A DNA stretch of 64,000 bases from Amyelois transitella (GCF_032362555.1 NC_083520.1:3100001-3164000); one strand, 5' to 3'. Numbered from the stretch's first letter, positions 1 to 50,444 are shown. Numbers and translations are program-made. The notes: generated by a model not told the origin, from the letters alone.

Positions 1-147
1 CCGACCAAATAAAGTCTATAATGGGCAGTTCATTAATCAGTGGAAAATGGAGAAGCGTGACGCGGAATGTTTCATCTGCATCATCTCCACTTTCCAGGAC
101 TACATGACGACCACGGCCACTCTGTCGAGAGTGTATCGATGAAGAAG
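1..147 (+). other. Exon-like stretch, unidentified; possible gene fragment entering from the left
   Basis: Starting at base 2, the plus strand is open for about 46 codons, with mostly G or C in third positions and a protein-like composition (it contains FINQWKMEKRDAECF and IISTFQDY), ending in TGA at about 140-142. A strong donor-like AAG|GTAAGA follows at 147/148. A stop just before a good donor is odd: either this is a terminal exon and the donor is chance, or the reading is wrong. The minus strand is also open through the same bases, with less codon bias. I do not recognise the protein and infer no function. Confidence 0.3.
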
Positions 148-236
148 GTAAGATGTGTAGAGAAGCTAGAATAAGCACATGCATTACTATTAAGTATTCT
201 GTGGTATTGTCATCGATTATATTAAGTCATACAATT

Positions 237-330
237 TACCTATCCCTTAGTCGCCTTTTACGGCATCCATGGGAAAGGGGTCGAGTAGTAGTCCTATTAT
301 TTTTACTTTTAGTGCCGGAAACCATACGGC
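237..330 (-). repeat. Family A SINE-like repeat, 5' half
   Basis: Reverse copy of the family A head: matches the segments GGCGACTAAGGGATAGG and GTGCCGG-AACCA-ACGGCAC seen in the fuller copies at 9924 and 49552. Only the 5' half is present here. Confidence 0.65.
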
Positions 331-903
331 ACTTAATGATTTAAATCCAAGTACTTATATAACTATAGAATATTTTTTTATAGATAATAAATAATCACCG
401 TGACACTATGGCTATATTTGCCAAGTTTAATGAAGTATGAACTATGAACATCTGGCATGTTGATTTACTACTACTTATGGTTAGTTTGTTGGCTTTAGTA
501 TGTTGGTGACGTTTTTTTATTCATTTATTAAAACTTTATTGTAGAAAATACAAATGTATAGTACAATTGGCGGACTTAATGCTAGAAGCATTTTCTACCA
601 GTCAGTTTTTAATTTTAGTTACGAACTTAACTATAGAACGAGCGATCTCAGAGATCATTCAACTTACATTAACGATACAAAAATCTATAAAATAAAATAA
701 TTAAATGGGTAACTGACCGATGTCTGTACTTAAAAGTTATTACCAAAAAATCAAAATGGTGGATCAATGATTTTTGGAATTTCTGCCTGTCGTTACACGG
801 GACAATATCTAGTTCCAAAAAAGTACTAAGTTTTTAATTTGCTAAATTCCTTAATTCCCTCTTTATAGCCTATTAATAATAGATGTGCATTTTCTTTAAA
901 ATT

Positions 904-1018
904 TATCCTTAGATATGCATATAGCTGAACGTGGCCTTTCGGTCTTTTCAAGACTGTTGGCTCTGTCTTCCTCGTAAGGGATATAGACGTGATAATATGA
1001 AATAATATGAATGTATGT
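904..1018 (+). repeat. Family A SINE-like repeat, 3' part with TATG tail
   Basis: Carries the conserved 3' block (AGCTGAACGTGGCC, TTTTCAAGACTGTTGGCTC, GGGATATAGACGTGA) and runs into ATGTATGTATG. The 5' half is missing. Confidence 0.65.
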
Positions 1019-1168
1019 ATGTATTAAACTAAGATATAGGTAGATATAAACATACCCAGTAATCTGGAAAATATTGCTGTACTTGTGTTAGATTTAAATA
1101 GTGTAATATTCACGTTGCTATGTTTAAAGGAGAATTACAAGATTAGGTTATAATTATATGACATATAA

Positions 1169-1360
1169 GCACGTCTATGCGGGTATATACTTGCGGGTTA
1201 GACAGAGCCAACGGTGATCAAAAGACTGAAAGGTTACGTTCAGCCGTTTGGGACTGAGATTCAAATAGTGACAGGTTGCTAGCTCATCGCCTAAAAGAGG
1301 AATCTCAAGAATATAAATAAGCCTATCCCTAGTCGCCTTTTACGACATCCATTAGTAAGG
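1169..1360 (-). repeat. Family A repeat, 3' portion, interrupted by family B
   Basis: Reverse copy running from the CACGTCTAT block through GACAGAGCCAAC, AATAGTGACAGGTTGCTAG and CCTAGTCGCCTTTTACGAC. It stops at about 1360, where family B sequence begins, and the missing 5' end of family A resumes near 1518. The copy therefore appears split by a nested insertion. Confidence 0.6.
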
Positions 1361-1510
1361 TCAAGAGTACCCGAAACCGCCGAGCTTGCATGAAGAGAGT
1401 TATGAATGTGGATGAAGCGAAGGAAGTATGCAGGGATCGTGGCAAGTAGAAAGATGTATGTAGTCTCCGCCTACACCTCCGGGAAAGAGGCGTGATTTTA
1501 TGTTATGTTA
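1361..1510 (-). repeat. Family B interspersed repeat (nested)
   Basis: Reverse copy of the element better seen at 41938-42118. Shared blocks include GAGCTTGCATGAAGAGAG, ATGAATGTGGATGAAGCG, AAGGAAGTATGCAGGGATCG and GGGAAAGAGGCGTGATTTTA. Confidence 0.6.
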
Positions 1511-1517
1511 TGTTTAT

Positions 1518-1580
1518 GAATAAGAGATGGAGTCTTCCTATTCTTTTTTCTATTGGTGCCGGGAACCACACGGCACGGCA
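1518..1580 (-). repeat. Family A repeat, 5' terminal piece
   Basis: Contains AAGAGATGGAGT and TTGGTGCCGGGAACCACACG, the 5' end of family A on the reverse strand. Together with 1169-1360 it makes one disrupted copy. Confidence 0.55.
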
Positions 1581-3759
1581 CTGCACGGCATATACTTATA
1601 TAACTGTCCTAATTCACATTACGTAGGTAAACCTTTTCTGTGATTGACTTTTTAGTCAAAGATCCACCTAGCGTCTCCGCGTGCGTGGCGAATATGTGAA
1701 ATCACCTTTATTTATCACACTGAAGAGAATGTACCCAATGTAGACATTCCGGTTCCGTCGGCCTTCGCAGTGATCGATCATGACGGCGAGACACACCGTC
1801 TCCTTCCAACGCAACTAGGTACGTGTACTTTCCATTTGACAATTACATATGTACATAGGTACAGAAAATCACGCATCTTTCCCGAAAAAAAAATGACAAT
1901 TTTATTTTATTTGTACGCGTCGGGAAGATCTATAGCGATATTTGATGTTTGAATATTTTTTTATTGCTACTATATAAAATAAATTTTAAATTTTTAGCAC
2001 TTTGTTTAATTGCGAACAAAAATAAACAAAAAAGTGGCTACAGTTTGAAACAACATCTTTTTTTTTCAGTTTCAGAGAACGTTACTTATTATACATTCAC
2101 TGAATAAATTATCTTTTAATAGATAACAAAAATTTTATGTACCTACGTAGCAAGTGATTCTTATTTCTTGGGATACTGACTGTAATTTTATTTTAAAGTA
2201 TTTAATTTCTCGTAAGAATACTTAGATATTTACTTATAGAGAAAGTTTCAATTAATTTATATTTAACTGTTGCGGAATGAAGTATTTTGGTCATAACTTT
2301 GCCATTTTGACTTTCGTCATAAGAACATGACAGCCCATTGTTTATTTTGCTACGGCCACATATTGGATATGAAACAGATTAATAAAACCACATAATATAA
2401 CGTTTTTAGTATTGTTTAAGTTCATTAATCTTTTTAAGCTGATCTAAGTTCAGGGTATCTATGTAACCCGACTTAATTTTTCACTATTTTAAATCGTCTT
2501 TGTCTTCTTCTTCAAAGTTTTCCTTAAAAGTTTATTTGAGTCTCTTTTTTTTCAGTCAAAGTAATGCGACGTTTAGCATATACTTAGTCTTATTTTATTT
2601 CGATTTCTCAAGCATTTGTATAATATTAACCAGATAGACGACTTACTTAGGTCTGCACCCTTTCCGAGTAGCGGCCATAACTACTATAGTCGGCACCTAC
2701 TCTTATTTTCAAATAAGAATTAAGGTTGGTGCTACGTTTAAATAAAACAACTTTTAAACTATTAGTTCTATTTATTATAAAAAATCCCAATGTCATCTAA
2801 GACATTCATCATATTTCTTCTTATCCAATAAAGAAGCTTACAAATTTTACTGCAATATCAAACGCTTACCTCAATCCGTACATTTACAACTTACATTAAA
2901 ATAAACTATTTTCTGTAATTACGGCCCCAACATTGGGATTTAACTATTTACGAAAAAATCTATGCTAAGTACGTTTCAATATCATATACCTAGTGATAAA
3001 TCGGAGATATCAACGCTTAATTAGATAAAGCAAGTGACAGCATAACTGTGAAATTGCGGTATTAATCCCGGCTTAAGACTTACTAATCATTTAAAATATA
3101 ACGCAATAGTGAGTGATTAAACAATTGCACACGACTTATCTTAAGATATCTGATGCTATCTTGAAAACAGTTATAAACTTATATGCAGTTACAAATGATG
3201 CTAGAGTTAAGATATTAACTTATCGCAAGATAAGATCAAGCGGTAACCTATTTTACTTCACTAACATAAAATGAAACTTACAACAAACACATACATTCAA
3301 TTCGTAGATCTTAATTATGTTCTTGATTACGATAAAATTAAACTAAACAAAGCAAATACCAAAGTCGTCTACGCAACTAAAGAACACATAGTTTAGGTAT
3401 ATGAGGTTGAATCTGATGATCATGGATTGGGTAAGATACTCTCAGTCTTATTAGTAAATGGAAAAGACAATATCATACAAAATTCATCACATTCTTGTAC
3501 ATTCCTTGAGCTAAGATCTGAAATACTAAGGGCACGTCTTAATTGACGACACTTGTTTAAACTAGTCTTGAAATGCTACTTCAAAGCAATACAAGGTGAG
3601 ATTCACACAGGAGTCCTTTGTATAGTCTTAGAGACTTAAAGGAGGCGCGTTTCGTCCAGGTTTTTCACAACCGTGGACGTGTCCCGACAAGGTCTAGGGG
3701 CTGAGGCCCTAATGCTGAAGTGGTAAGGTCCGGTGACCACGAGGGTCGAGCCGAGGCCC

Positions 3760-34971
<31,212 letters not shown>

Positions 34972-34978
<7 letters not shown>

Positions 34979-35150
34979 AAAAACTAAATTCTTCCTTCGC
35001 AGTAGTGATCAGAGGAAGTGTGCCTTATGAAATGTCCCAAATCGTGGCGCATAGCAGTGCGCCCGTGGATAGCGATAAACGTTTCAATACACATTCGCAA
35101 TAAGTCCTAGAAAACGTCCAAGTTCAACTTTTCAATCCACACTCTCCCAG
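34972..35150 (-). other. Probable 5' exon of PFKFB (short isoform) with its 5' UTR
   Basis: The donor CTG|GTAAGTATCG lies at 34972/34971. The last seven bases, ATGACTG, supply Met-Thr plus one base, which is exactly the phase needed by the exon at 17121 (Val-Ser-Met-His). An in-frame TGA lies upstream of this ATG with no other ATG between, so the start is plausible. The upstream limit at 35150 is a guess; the 80-codon ORF at 35212-35454 may lie in the same leader. Confidence 0.5.
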
Positions 35151-35211
35151 TACATCGGGAACGCTAATAAATCCAATCGCACAGTTCCGTTACTTCACAC
35201 CGGATCTTATT

Positions 35212-35454
35212 TTATTCATTTTCATCGGAGCAATCACTATTTTCTTTTGGATGTTTATTTATATTGTGTTGAAGTCGACTCGTGTTATCGAGCTGGTTTC
35301 CAAATGGCGACTGCTGGCGTCGGTACTGCGTATCGAAAGCCAACCCAGATAGTGTGGTAGGGCGCCGGGCTTCGTGTGACATCGATTCGATTTCGGGTCC
35401 ACTCGGGGGCGGCGGCGCGATGTATTTTAGTCTGTATAGGCCCAAGCAGGTCAT
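35212..35454 (-). CDS. Small ORF upstream of PFKFB exon 1, unidentified (possible uORF)
   Basis: An 80-codon frame with an ATG directly preceded by an in-frame stop region, running through a Pro/Gly segment (IAPPPPSGPEIES) and ending acidic (NSDCSDENE). GC content is higher than the surroundings and the composition is protein-like. No splice donor lies before its stop, so it is not a PFKFB coding exon as it stands. It could be an upstream ORF in the PFKFB leader, a small protein, or chance. Confidence 0.3.
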   Translation of the reverse strand: MTCLGLYRLKYIAPPPPSGPEIESMSHEARRPTTLSGLAFDTQYRRQQSPFGNQLDNTSRLQHNINKHPKENSDCSDENE

Positions 35455-35499
35455 GTCACTTCAGACTTTTTGGAAAATCAGGATGGATCTTAAATAATA

Positions 35500-38400
35500 C
35501 GCAATAATTTGGAAACTAAAGCTGCTAATAGTAATCGGAATAACATGAGACCCACATCTCTAAAATGCCTCTATCATTAAAGTAGTCATAGTAAGAAATA
35601 TTTGGTCAACGTACCTACGGCCTACGAACCTCCAATCTCAACATTTTTATTTGAAAAGTTTTTGGTCCACAAATGTCTGCATATCGATAAATTTTTGTGT
35701 AAATGTAAAACTTCGCAAAATAGTCTATGTAAGCAGAAAATATGGTCACAGTCAGGAATATGAATTTGGTCTCTCTCAGCCTGAAAAAAATATTAGCGAC
35801 AACGGCACTCCTCTATCAATAATTAAAGTAAAATTGATAATATTGGGATGTAAGCAATGCTCGATGACTACATTTTCATCTCCACAGCATATCAGTCCGA
35901 CTTGCGGTGGTCAAATAAAAAAGCTTGACGCATAAGATTCAAATCCCACCGGCGCAGCCTGGACATGAAGGTACTATGTTCCAAATTGGGTAGGTTCCTC
36001 TGAAAATATTGTGTGTCCAGCGGAGTCGGAACAAGACTGACTCACCCAATACAAAATTCCGTGATCTGACCATTCAAAGGCGCACCCCAGGCTCCCTTCT
36101 AGAGAGAGGTGAGAAAGAAGCCAGAAGTAAGAAGATAGTAGATGCACTTAAAGTAAGTTCTAACTATAGAGTCAAGTGTAGGTTAAACTAGATTAAGAAT
36201 CGCACTTACATGCAAAATTTTAACAAGATGCGTCTATCAAGGTTTTATCTTTCAAAGGTTAGATAATTACGTACAAATTACAATGTAGGTACATTATAGT
36301 ACGTACTATTCAGTAGGTCAAATTGCATATGCTTCTTGTTCATGTATCTGTCTGTTAATTTTCGTTTTATTTTTACGGCACATCTGAATTTTGAAATTCA
36401 GAATGGCAACTAAAATTGGATTTTTACGTAACTTTTTTTGCCAAACTGAGGACAGAGGAATAGGACAGAATATAGGAATATAAAACATTTTTTAAATTCC
36501 TTCAAAAAAAATGTGGTTCTTTGTTTGACTTGTATGTATGTTTGTCTGTGATTATTTCGCATTTCGCTAAACAGATTTTAATGCGGTTTTCAGGAAAGTG
36601 TTTGTTACGAGGTTTTAGAACTTTAACAGACTTCAAGAAAGGAGGATATCGATTGGAGGCGGTTCTCTTTTTTTAAAGTTATTAGGACTCCACAGTTCAT
36701 ACTTGATGTGTTCTAACTTCTAAACTGAAATAGGCATTTTTTACTTAACGCAAAACTAAAAGCTGCTGTTGCTGTTTTTCCTTCCTTTTAAACCTAGAAG
36801 ACAAAAACATAGTATATAATTCAGCAAAAACAAAACCATATCCGGCATGGTACGGTCATTTACCAACAAAGTCAAGGCCAGTGTCAAAAAATTAAGCACA
36901 AACGTGCAAGATATCATTTTAAAAGCGTATTCACCTTTCACCTGTCTTAGATTAAGTGGATACAACGAGTAACAATCTAGACTACTTCTAACATTCATTA
37001 CAAGATGAAGGAACATTATTAGATGAATAATATTAGCTCGACCTGCATGATAAGTTCATTACTTCGGTTCTCGAGTGACCGCACATACGTTTGTACGAGA
37101 ACATCAATTATAATACGAGTAGTTAGTTTTCGCGAACTTAACGGCTTTTTGTGATACTTTCGGTAAAGTGGAGAAATGTGTTTAAAAGTTGACTGAAAGT
37201 GCAGCGATGCGGACCGGAATCGCACAGTGTTTAATTTTGTTTGGTATGCCCTTTGCTTTGTTCTTAAGTGAGTACTAACAATAACTAACATTATTCTTTA
37301 ATTTGGAAGAATCTAACTTAATTTATGAAGCTTATCTAATTGTATTCTAATGTGCGTACTAACTTCTATTATTCATTAAAACATGTTACCTGTTTATTTT
37401 GCATGAAATCTCGTGCCATGGTTAATGTCATTTATTAACTCCAAAACCGATTTTACTATAAGTAGGTAATTATTTATTTATCTGTTATTTGGTCTACAAT
37501 ATAAGATAGGATAGATTTTATCTTGATTATTTATCGTTTAAATCCTGTGACCGAGTGAAAAGTGGCGGAAAGCGGACTTATGACTCTTTCCGTGACTGGG
37601 AACACGAAAAGTTGAGAAAAAGAGATGATATTGTGACCAAGGCACAGCAGAGGCTGGTTAGCTGGTATATTTATAATGTCTGTGGCTTTTTGTAATTAAC
37701 AAAAGTTTATCAAGAGAAAGATATATATAAACTTGGGTTCGTTCTCAATCTAGATCGCTTAATTTTCTGATAAGAGTGTAAATAGTCTTATTAAAAATAA
37801 AAAAATAAATATATACGGGACAAATTACACTTATTAAATTAGTAATAACAAAGGAGACGCGAACAATGCAGAACCGACTCTCGCCGCTATCTTTGCACGT
37901 TCTCATGATCATTGATCTAGTTCGAATTCTAGACGATCATCTTACGATGAGAAAAAAATCATAAAACTGATAGATATGACACCACCATCCAAGTTATGCA
38001 TTAAGTAAAGTCACAGATTTTTGCGGAATTTAACCAGTAGATTTAAAGTTTATCACCCATTTCAGATATAAACCTTTGAATCTACATTCACATTAATGTC
38101 AAATGTCTATATAGCATCTGGTGACTAGGTTCCAACTTATTCTAGTGTTTGAGGAAAATCTAAAAAATTCTTACCTACTGCAGGTAGGTTTAATGTTTGC
38201 CTACGCAACTGAACTTGTTTTAATAAAGTTACGCTAAGCAACCTATTATGACTAATAACTTAGTTTGCATAGTAGCTAGTCGTGGAATATTTCTAAAACT
38301 ATATATATTTCATAATAGTGTCATTCAAATTAAATCTACCTAGGTATAAAAAAATGACAAATCGGTCATTTTCGTAACATTAAATATCATAGTACTGACT

Positions 38401-39422
38401 AACTACATGGATAAATAAGTAGGTAGGTAGCTGGACTAGGTCGGGACAAAAGGTTATTGACAGTGTGGATTAACACGCCTACTGTATCTAACTTTACATA
38501 TGGCGTATGCATATTGTAACCCTCGTCTTGTCTGCCTACCCCACGACAAAAAATTGCGCTATGGTACTGCCAATTTATGCCGGAACCATGTACCTACTTA
38601 CTACAGCTCCGACCAGGATGAAGAGATTTTGTAGTGCGTTAGGGAAGGGCGCATCGAAAAAAAAAGGAAATGCGAGGGCAGCACACTCCTGCCATGATTT
38701 TTGTTGGTTGTAAGAGCCATGGGTGGTGGTGGGATAGGTCCAGCTGTCTACCACTTCAACACGTTCTCGGCCTCCTCTGCAACAACTCTAGAGATAGGCG
38801 ACTAATGAGCCACTCTTCAAAATACCAGAACAAGGAATAAAAAAATTAACAATATAAATAAATAAATCTTTTATTTGCCAACATGAAAAAAACATATGAT
38901 CAAAGAGCGCACCCCGGGCTCTTGCTAGAGATGATGTACGTATACCGTTGATCCTTTGCATTAAACAAAAGTAAAAAAAATGTTTATTCTCTGTGACAGT
39001 GACAGCTATTTGCTTGATGGTGACATTGACTTATCACTTGGATTCAAGTTTTTGTTTTCGAAATCTTTACTTTGTTTTATTAAATTTTACTTAATTTTTA
39101 GAGGAAAAACTAAAATGCCCAAAATCACAGAATAAACAAGGTAAAACTTTAGTACATACTCGATCTTCGGGCTATTTTTTTAATGGTAAGAATGACGCAA
39201 GATATCTAGATAAATATTATTAGTATTCTTGATTTCGACACAAGATTTCAACCTCGATTTAATTATACCAGAGGTTAACTCAACTAGAGGGCTTGAGGTA
39301 ATCGGAGTGATATCATCAACGTGCCATATCTATTAAAAGGATTTTTTCTAGTTGTGTACTGTACAGTGCTTTGTTTTCTTTGTTCGGTTTTATTCACAAA
39401 AATATTCATTTTAGCATTCATA
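35500..39422. other. Intergenic region between divergent PFKFB and PLCXD
   Basis: About 3.9 kb. Bases 35925-36130 and 38500-38830 look like decayed dispersed repeats; they share the motif GCGCACCCC-GGCTC (36079 and 38908). Bases 36500-36680 also resemble a common dispersed repeat. A possible untranslated first exon of PLCXD ends AACAAG|GTAAAAC at about 39139. The remainder shows nothing recognisable. Confidence 0.45.
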
Positions 39423-42377
39423 ATGGGAGAAGAAAGTGCAGCCCAAATAAACTTAGAATCTTGGATGACAGATCTACCAGCCCAGTTAAAAGAAGTGCCT
39501 CTGATATACTTAGCTATCCCTGGTAAGTTTTAAGAATAGGTACAAAACTTGTCAGTAAACTTTATTGTATAAATAAATAAATTGTACTAAAAATATACTA
39601 CAGAAGATATATTATCCTATTGGGTAATATTGAAATCAATGATTATATGTTTTAATGATTTAAAGAAACAACAAGTATCAGTAACAGTGCTTTTATAATA
39701 ACTTCAATATTATCTATCTTAACAACCATGAAGTGATCATTTAAAAAAATGAGAAGGGTTGAGAACATTTAAAAAAAAGAAAATACTACCTTTTTAATCA
39801 ATATGCCATAATAAATTCCAGGTAGCCATGATTCAATGACATATGGCATCACTCGGGCAAGCGGCCTTGCCCCTGATGCGGAACCAATCTTGCACCAGCT
39901 GTACCCTCTGTTCCGAGGTACGATCTTACGCTGGACCATAACCCAGGCCATAGATGTACATCAGCAACTACTCATTGGCATTAGGTACAACTAACATTCA
40001 CATTAATTATGAATAAGCACAATACATATACAGTCAACTAAGTATCATTATATAATGTATATTTATTAGGTACTGATCAGTACATACTTAGATTTATTCA
40101 CGTCTATATCCCTTGTTGGGTAAATAGAGCCAATAGTCTTGAAAAGAATGAAAGGTCGTGTTTGTGTGTGTGTTGTGCTTTATGGCTATAAGATGGAATT
40201 GAGATTCAAATAGTGACAGATTGTTAGCACATTGCTTACAAGAGGAATCCCAAGTATACAAGCCCCTTAATCACCTTTGATGACATGAAAACTTGTTGTA
40301 AGTGTAAATTGTGTTAATTTGTTTGTCACTGAATTATCTGTTGTCTCTTTTCTGTCCTGTTCATTTGTCACAGTATAACTTTACTAATACTTACAATTAT
40401 TTTCATCAGTACATTAATAGCCCAGTGAATTTAGCTGTAGACATATCACATCTTTATCTCTTACTGAGTAGATAAAGACAATAGCCATAATACTCACAGT
40501 CCACATTTAGTTGGCTTTGAAAATGAATTTATATTCAGATAGTGATAGGTTATCAGCCCATCACAAAAATACTTGCAAAAATTTCAAAAAAATATATAAA
40601 ATTTGTAGACATCATGGATATTATTAAATTGTGTAAACAAATCAATATGATTTCCGTATGATTGTCTATCAATTTTGTACATAATTTTCCAGATATTTTG
40701 ACCTGAGATTAGCAACCAAGAATGGCACAGACAGCTTCTTCTTCACTCATGGTGTCTATGCGGATGAGATCACCGGACCATTAGAAAAAGTCAGAGAATT
40801 TATCGACTCTCACCCAGAAGAGGTAGTTTATATTTTGTTTACATTCCTAGTCATGTCTTTGTCTTAATGAGCACAACTAGCCCTGATTTATAATTTTTGC
40901 TGCAATAAAAATTTTGCTATATTTTTCCATTCCAGGTTGTGATATTAGATTGCCAGCATTTCTACGGGTTTGATATCGAGGATCACAGGAGGTTGATGTT
41001 GGTTTTGATCAAGATGTTTGGCAACCGACTGGTGCCGAGGCAGATTGACCTGCAAGCGATAACGCTCAACTCTTTGCACAGGTTACGGCAACAGGTGAGG
41101 CCCAACTTTTCATAGCAATATTATAAATGCGAAAGTAAGTTTATTTGTTTGTTTGTTGTCTCTTCACGCGTTATCTTCTGAAAAAATCTTCTTAAAATAA
41201 TATGTATATATAATTAAGAATTTGGAGAAGGAGAAAGGGTACTTTCACCCCGGTAAAAATTTTAGTTCCCATGGGATTTTTCAAGAACAGAGGTTATATT
41301 ATACACAAAAAAATATATTTTAAAGATCGAAAAATATATTTTATAGATCTTAATCTTCTTGAATGTGTAATTGAATCTTTAAAAATATATTTTAAAGATT
41401 GAAAAAGGATATTTATAAAGATCGGCTTCTCTTCCCATGCAGATTGTAGAAGTCAAATGAGTGAATGACTTTTAAATCGAGTAACACATTTAAAATGATT
41501 GGGTAGCATAGCAAGCTGCCACTATCTCTTAATCTCAATATAACTTTTATGTAATTTGAATTGGTTAATATTTCAGGTAGTAGTGGTATACCGCCATCAG
41601 TCCGTATACTCCATGAGCGAGTTCTGGCAACCACAGATGATGCCGTCTCCGTGGCCACAGCAAGATCGCACCTCGGGCCTCATCAGTTTCCTGGAGAATG
41701 TAAAACGACACCCAGGCATGGGGTTCGTCCACCAGGCCGTGTTGACACCTACGCCCGCCTTTATTGTTTTGAGGTAAGTGTCAAGTTATATTGGAAATTT
41801 ATGCAAGTTTTGTTATCTCAACTAGGTAACACTTCGGGTCTCACCAATTTCTTAAAAAAAACCAAAATGACACCAACAAACTGTACTCATCCCAATACCT
41901 TATAATTTTTCGTTATAAGACTGGAATTAACATACATACATACATAAAATCACGCCTCTTTCCCGGAGGGGTAGGCAGAGACTACCTCTTTCCACTTGCC
42001 ACGATCTCTGCATACTTCCTTCGCTTCATCCACATTCATAACTCTCTTCATACAAGCTCGGGCTTTACCAGGACGTCCTTAATTTGATCAAGATACGTTC
42101 GTCTAGGTCTTCCCACTGCCTGCATATTTTATTTTTCAGATGGCTATCAAACCTCCGTAAAAAGTGCGCGGTGCCTGTGAAAGAGCAAGTGCTTCCCAAA
42201 CTGCTGGAGATGTCCCCCGGGCCGCCGCTAGCTCGCGGGGTCACTGACCGCGCGCCGCTCAACGTAGTCATCGCTGACTTTGTCGACCTAGACGATGCTC
42301 TCTTCCCAAGAAAAATCATAGAACTGAACTGGAAACTGTTGAGAAACACTGACTTTGTTTATCATAATTATGGATAG
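39423..42377 (+). CDS. PI-PLC X domain-containing protein (PLCXD type)
   Basis: Stand-alone phosphatidylinositol-specific phospholipase C X domain, without the PH, EF-hand, Y or C2 parts of classical PLCs. Exons: 39423-39522, 39822-39984, 40693-40822, 40936-41094, 41577-41773, 42140-42377, all GT-AG and in phase. The product is 328 aa, normal for PLCXD proteins. Landmarks: LAIPGSHDSMTYGI with probable catalytic His36, RYFDLRLA, FTHGVY with His107, then VVILDCQHFYGF and a C-terminal NVVIADFVD. The first ATG used follows an AG acceptor-like site (TTTTAG|CATTCATA) eight bases upstream, suggesting an untranslated 5' exon. Known family members hydrolyse phosphoinositides, though activity of individual PLCXDs is poorly defined. 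It converges with the GAPDH paralogue on the other strand. Confidence 0.93.
40090..40290 (-). repeat. Family A repeat in PLCXD intron 2
   Basis: Reverse copy: CACGTCTATATCCCTTG, ATTGAGATTCAAATAGTGACAG, with an inserted GTGTG run and a decayed 5' end. Confidence 0.65.
40450..40570 (-). repeat. Decayed family A repeat
   Basis: Weak reverse similarity (TAGATAAAGACAATAG, CAGATAGTGATAGGTTATCAG). Confidence 0.4.
41938..42118 (+). repeat. Family B repeat ending beside the last PLCXD exon
   Basis: Contains CACGCCTCTTTCCCGGAGGG, CTTCGCTTCATCCACATTC, CAGGACGTCCTTAATTTGATC and CGTCTAGGTCTTCCCAC. It stops about 20 bp before the acceptor of exon 6 at 42139/42140. Confidence 0.65.
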
Positions 42378-43048
42378 CTTTAAGGTAAGGATAGGTGTTC
42401 GTCTTGCCTTGATTTTCTTGTACAGTCGGAATATACGATGTTCACTCATCGTACATACAGAATACTTTAGTATAGATTGCTTTATTGTTAAAATACTTTA
42501 GGGTTTAGTATTCCACTGTTGCTGTTAATCTATAGCGAGACATATTCTTATATTACTAAGAGTTTATGATGGGAATAAAATTGCTATTACAAAGGTTACA
42601 TACGTTATATGTCACAATTAATTTAAAAACGCCTCATAATTTTTTACATGCGCTACGAGCGTTATCTACAGTTACGAAGTACCGACCGACAGAGTTTAGG
42701 TTGTAAATATCGCTTTTGTTAATATTAAATTTTCTAAATATAGTTCATGTTTTGCATTTTTATATAGTTTTTATGGATTTTGTTTTGAAGTGGAGAAAAT
42801 TGTGTTAATAATATTAAAACTAGTTGAGACTTCAACATCTCAAAATGGACGATTAACTTTTATTATAATTTACATAACTTCGAATTAAAAACATAATACA
42901 GTTACATATGAATGACAAAACTGAGTTACCCCAAGTACCTGGTATTATCTGTTCATACTGTTTATTACTGTGATATTTTTGTCGTAAATTTGATTGTGCA
43001 GTGCCTTCAGTAAATTTGTACTTAATATTAAGGATAACATATCAATTA

Positions 43049-43065
43049 AATAAAGAATTTTTATT
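43049..43065. promoter_or_regulatory. Facing poly(A) signals of two convergent genes
   Basis: AATAAA at 43049-43054 on the plus strand suits the PLCXD mRNA. AATAAA on the minus strand at 43065-43060 lies ten bases past the stop of the GAPDH paralogue. Other minus-strand candidates exist further on (for example 42959-42964), so which one is used is not known. Confidence 0.5.
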
Positions 43066-43074
43066 TAAAAAACA

Positions 43075-49992
<6,918 letters not shown>

Positions 49993-50255
49993 TCAACATT
50001 TTGAATAAGCCGCGCTCCAATTTTATATTATCATGCCGCGCTCCCTTTTTATAGAAAGTAATATGTAATTAAATCACAACCATGATTTATTTGGTAGATT
50101 GTAAGAATAAAAAGTGACAAGTGGAGAAAATTATTTAAACAGCGCCAAATGAAAAAAAAATAAGGAAACGCGCAGTCACATTAGCGCTGTATCAAGTATT
50201 TCCTTTTGCTATATAAAATCGAACTTAAAGAATTCGACTGACATTGACAAGAATA

Positions 50256-50444
50256 ATGCCAAATGAGAATGACAAGCAAGTGACAAGTCACCGGCCCAAA
50301 GAATCTAATTTAATTTCAGACACTTCTTTGGTAAACAGGTCTACCTATCATTCAATAATTAATCATCCCAAGATAATTTGTAATAAACTTTCTGTCAGGA
50401 CAATAACTTCAGGCAGTAAAATGCCGTTTTCATGTTTTTTATAA
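50256..50444 (+). CDS. Small ORF just upstream of the GAPDH paralogue, unidentified
   Basis: Starts ATG at 50256, about 315 bp from the paralogue's ATG and divergent from it. The first 28 codons (MPNENDKQVTSHRPKESNLI onward) are hydrophilic and protein-like, up to an AG|GTCTAC donor-like site; the rest is less convincing. It may be a first exon or chance. Confidence 0.2.
   Translation: MPNENDKQVTSHRPKESNLISDTSLVNRSTYHSIINHPKIICNKLSVRTITSGSKMPFSCFL

Larger units (their letters stand above)
148..3759. other. Gene-free, repeat-bearing flank (includes the PFKFB 3' UTR on the minus strand)
   Basis: No credible coding region seen. Bases 200-1600 are largely decayed copies of two interspersed repeat families (listed separately). 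From about 1950 to 3600 the DNA is AT-rich single-copy-looking sequence. The part next to 3760 must hold the 3' UTR of the minus-strand PFKFB gene; I could not fix its poly(A) site. Confidence 0.5.

Noticed and set aside
38507-38713. 68-aa ORF upstream of PLCXD
   Set aside because: Lies in a decayed dispersed repeat, with no coding signature.
39321-39422. N-terminal signal-anchor extension of PLCXD
   Set aside because: The hydrophobic upstream frame has no ATG and an AG acceptor-like site sits just before the chosen start, so it is most likely intron.
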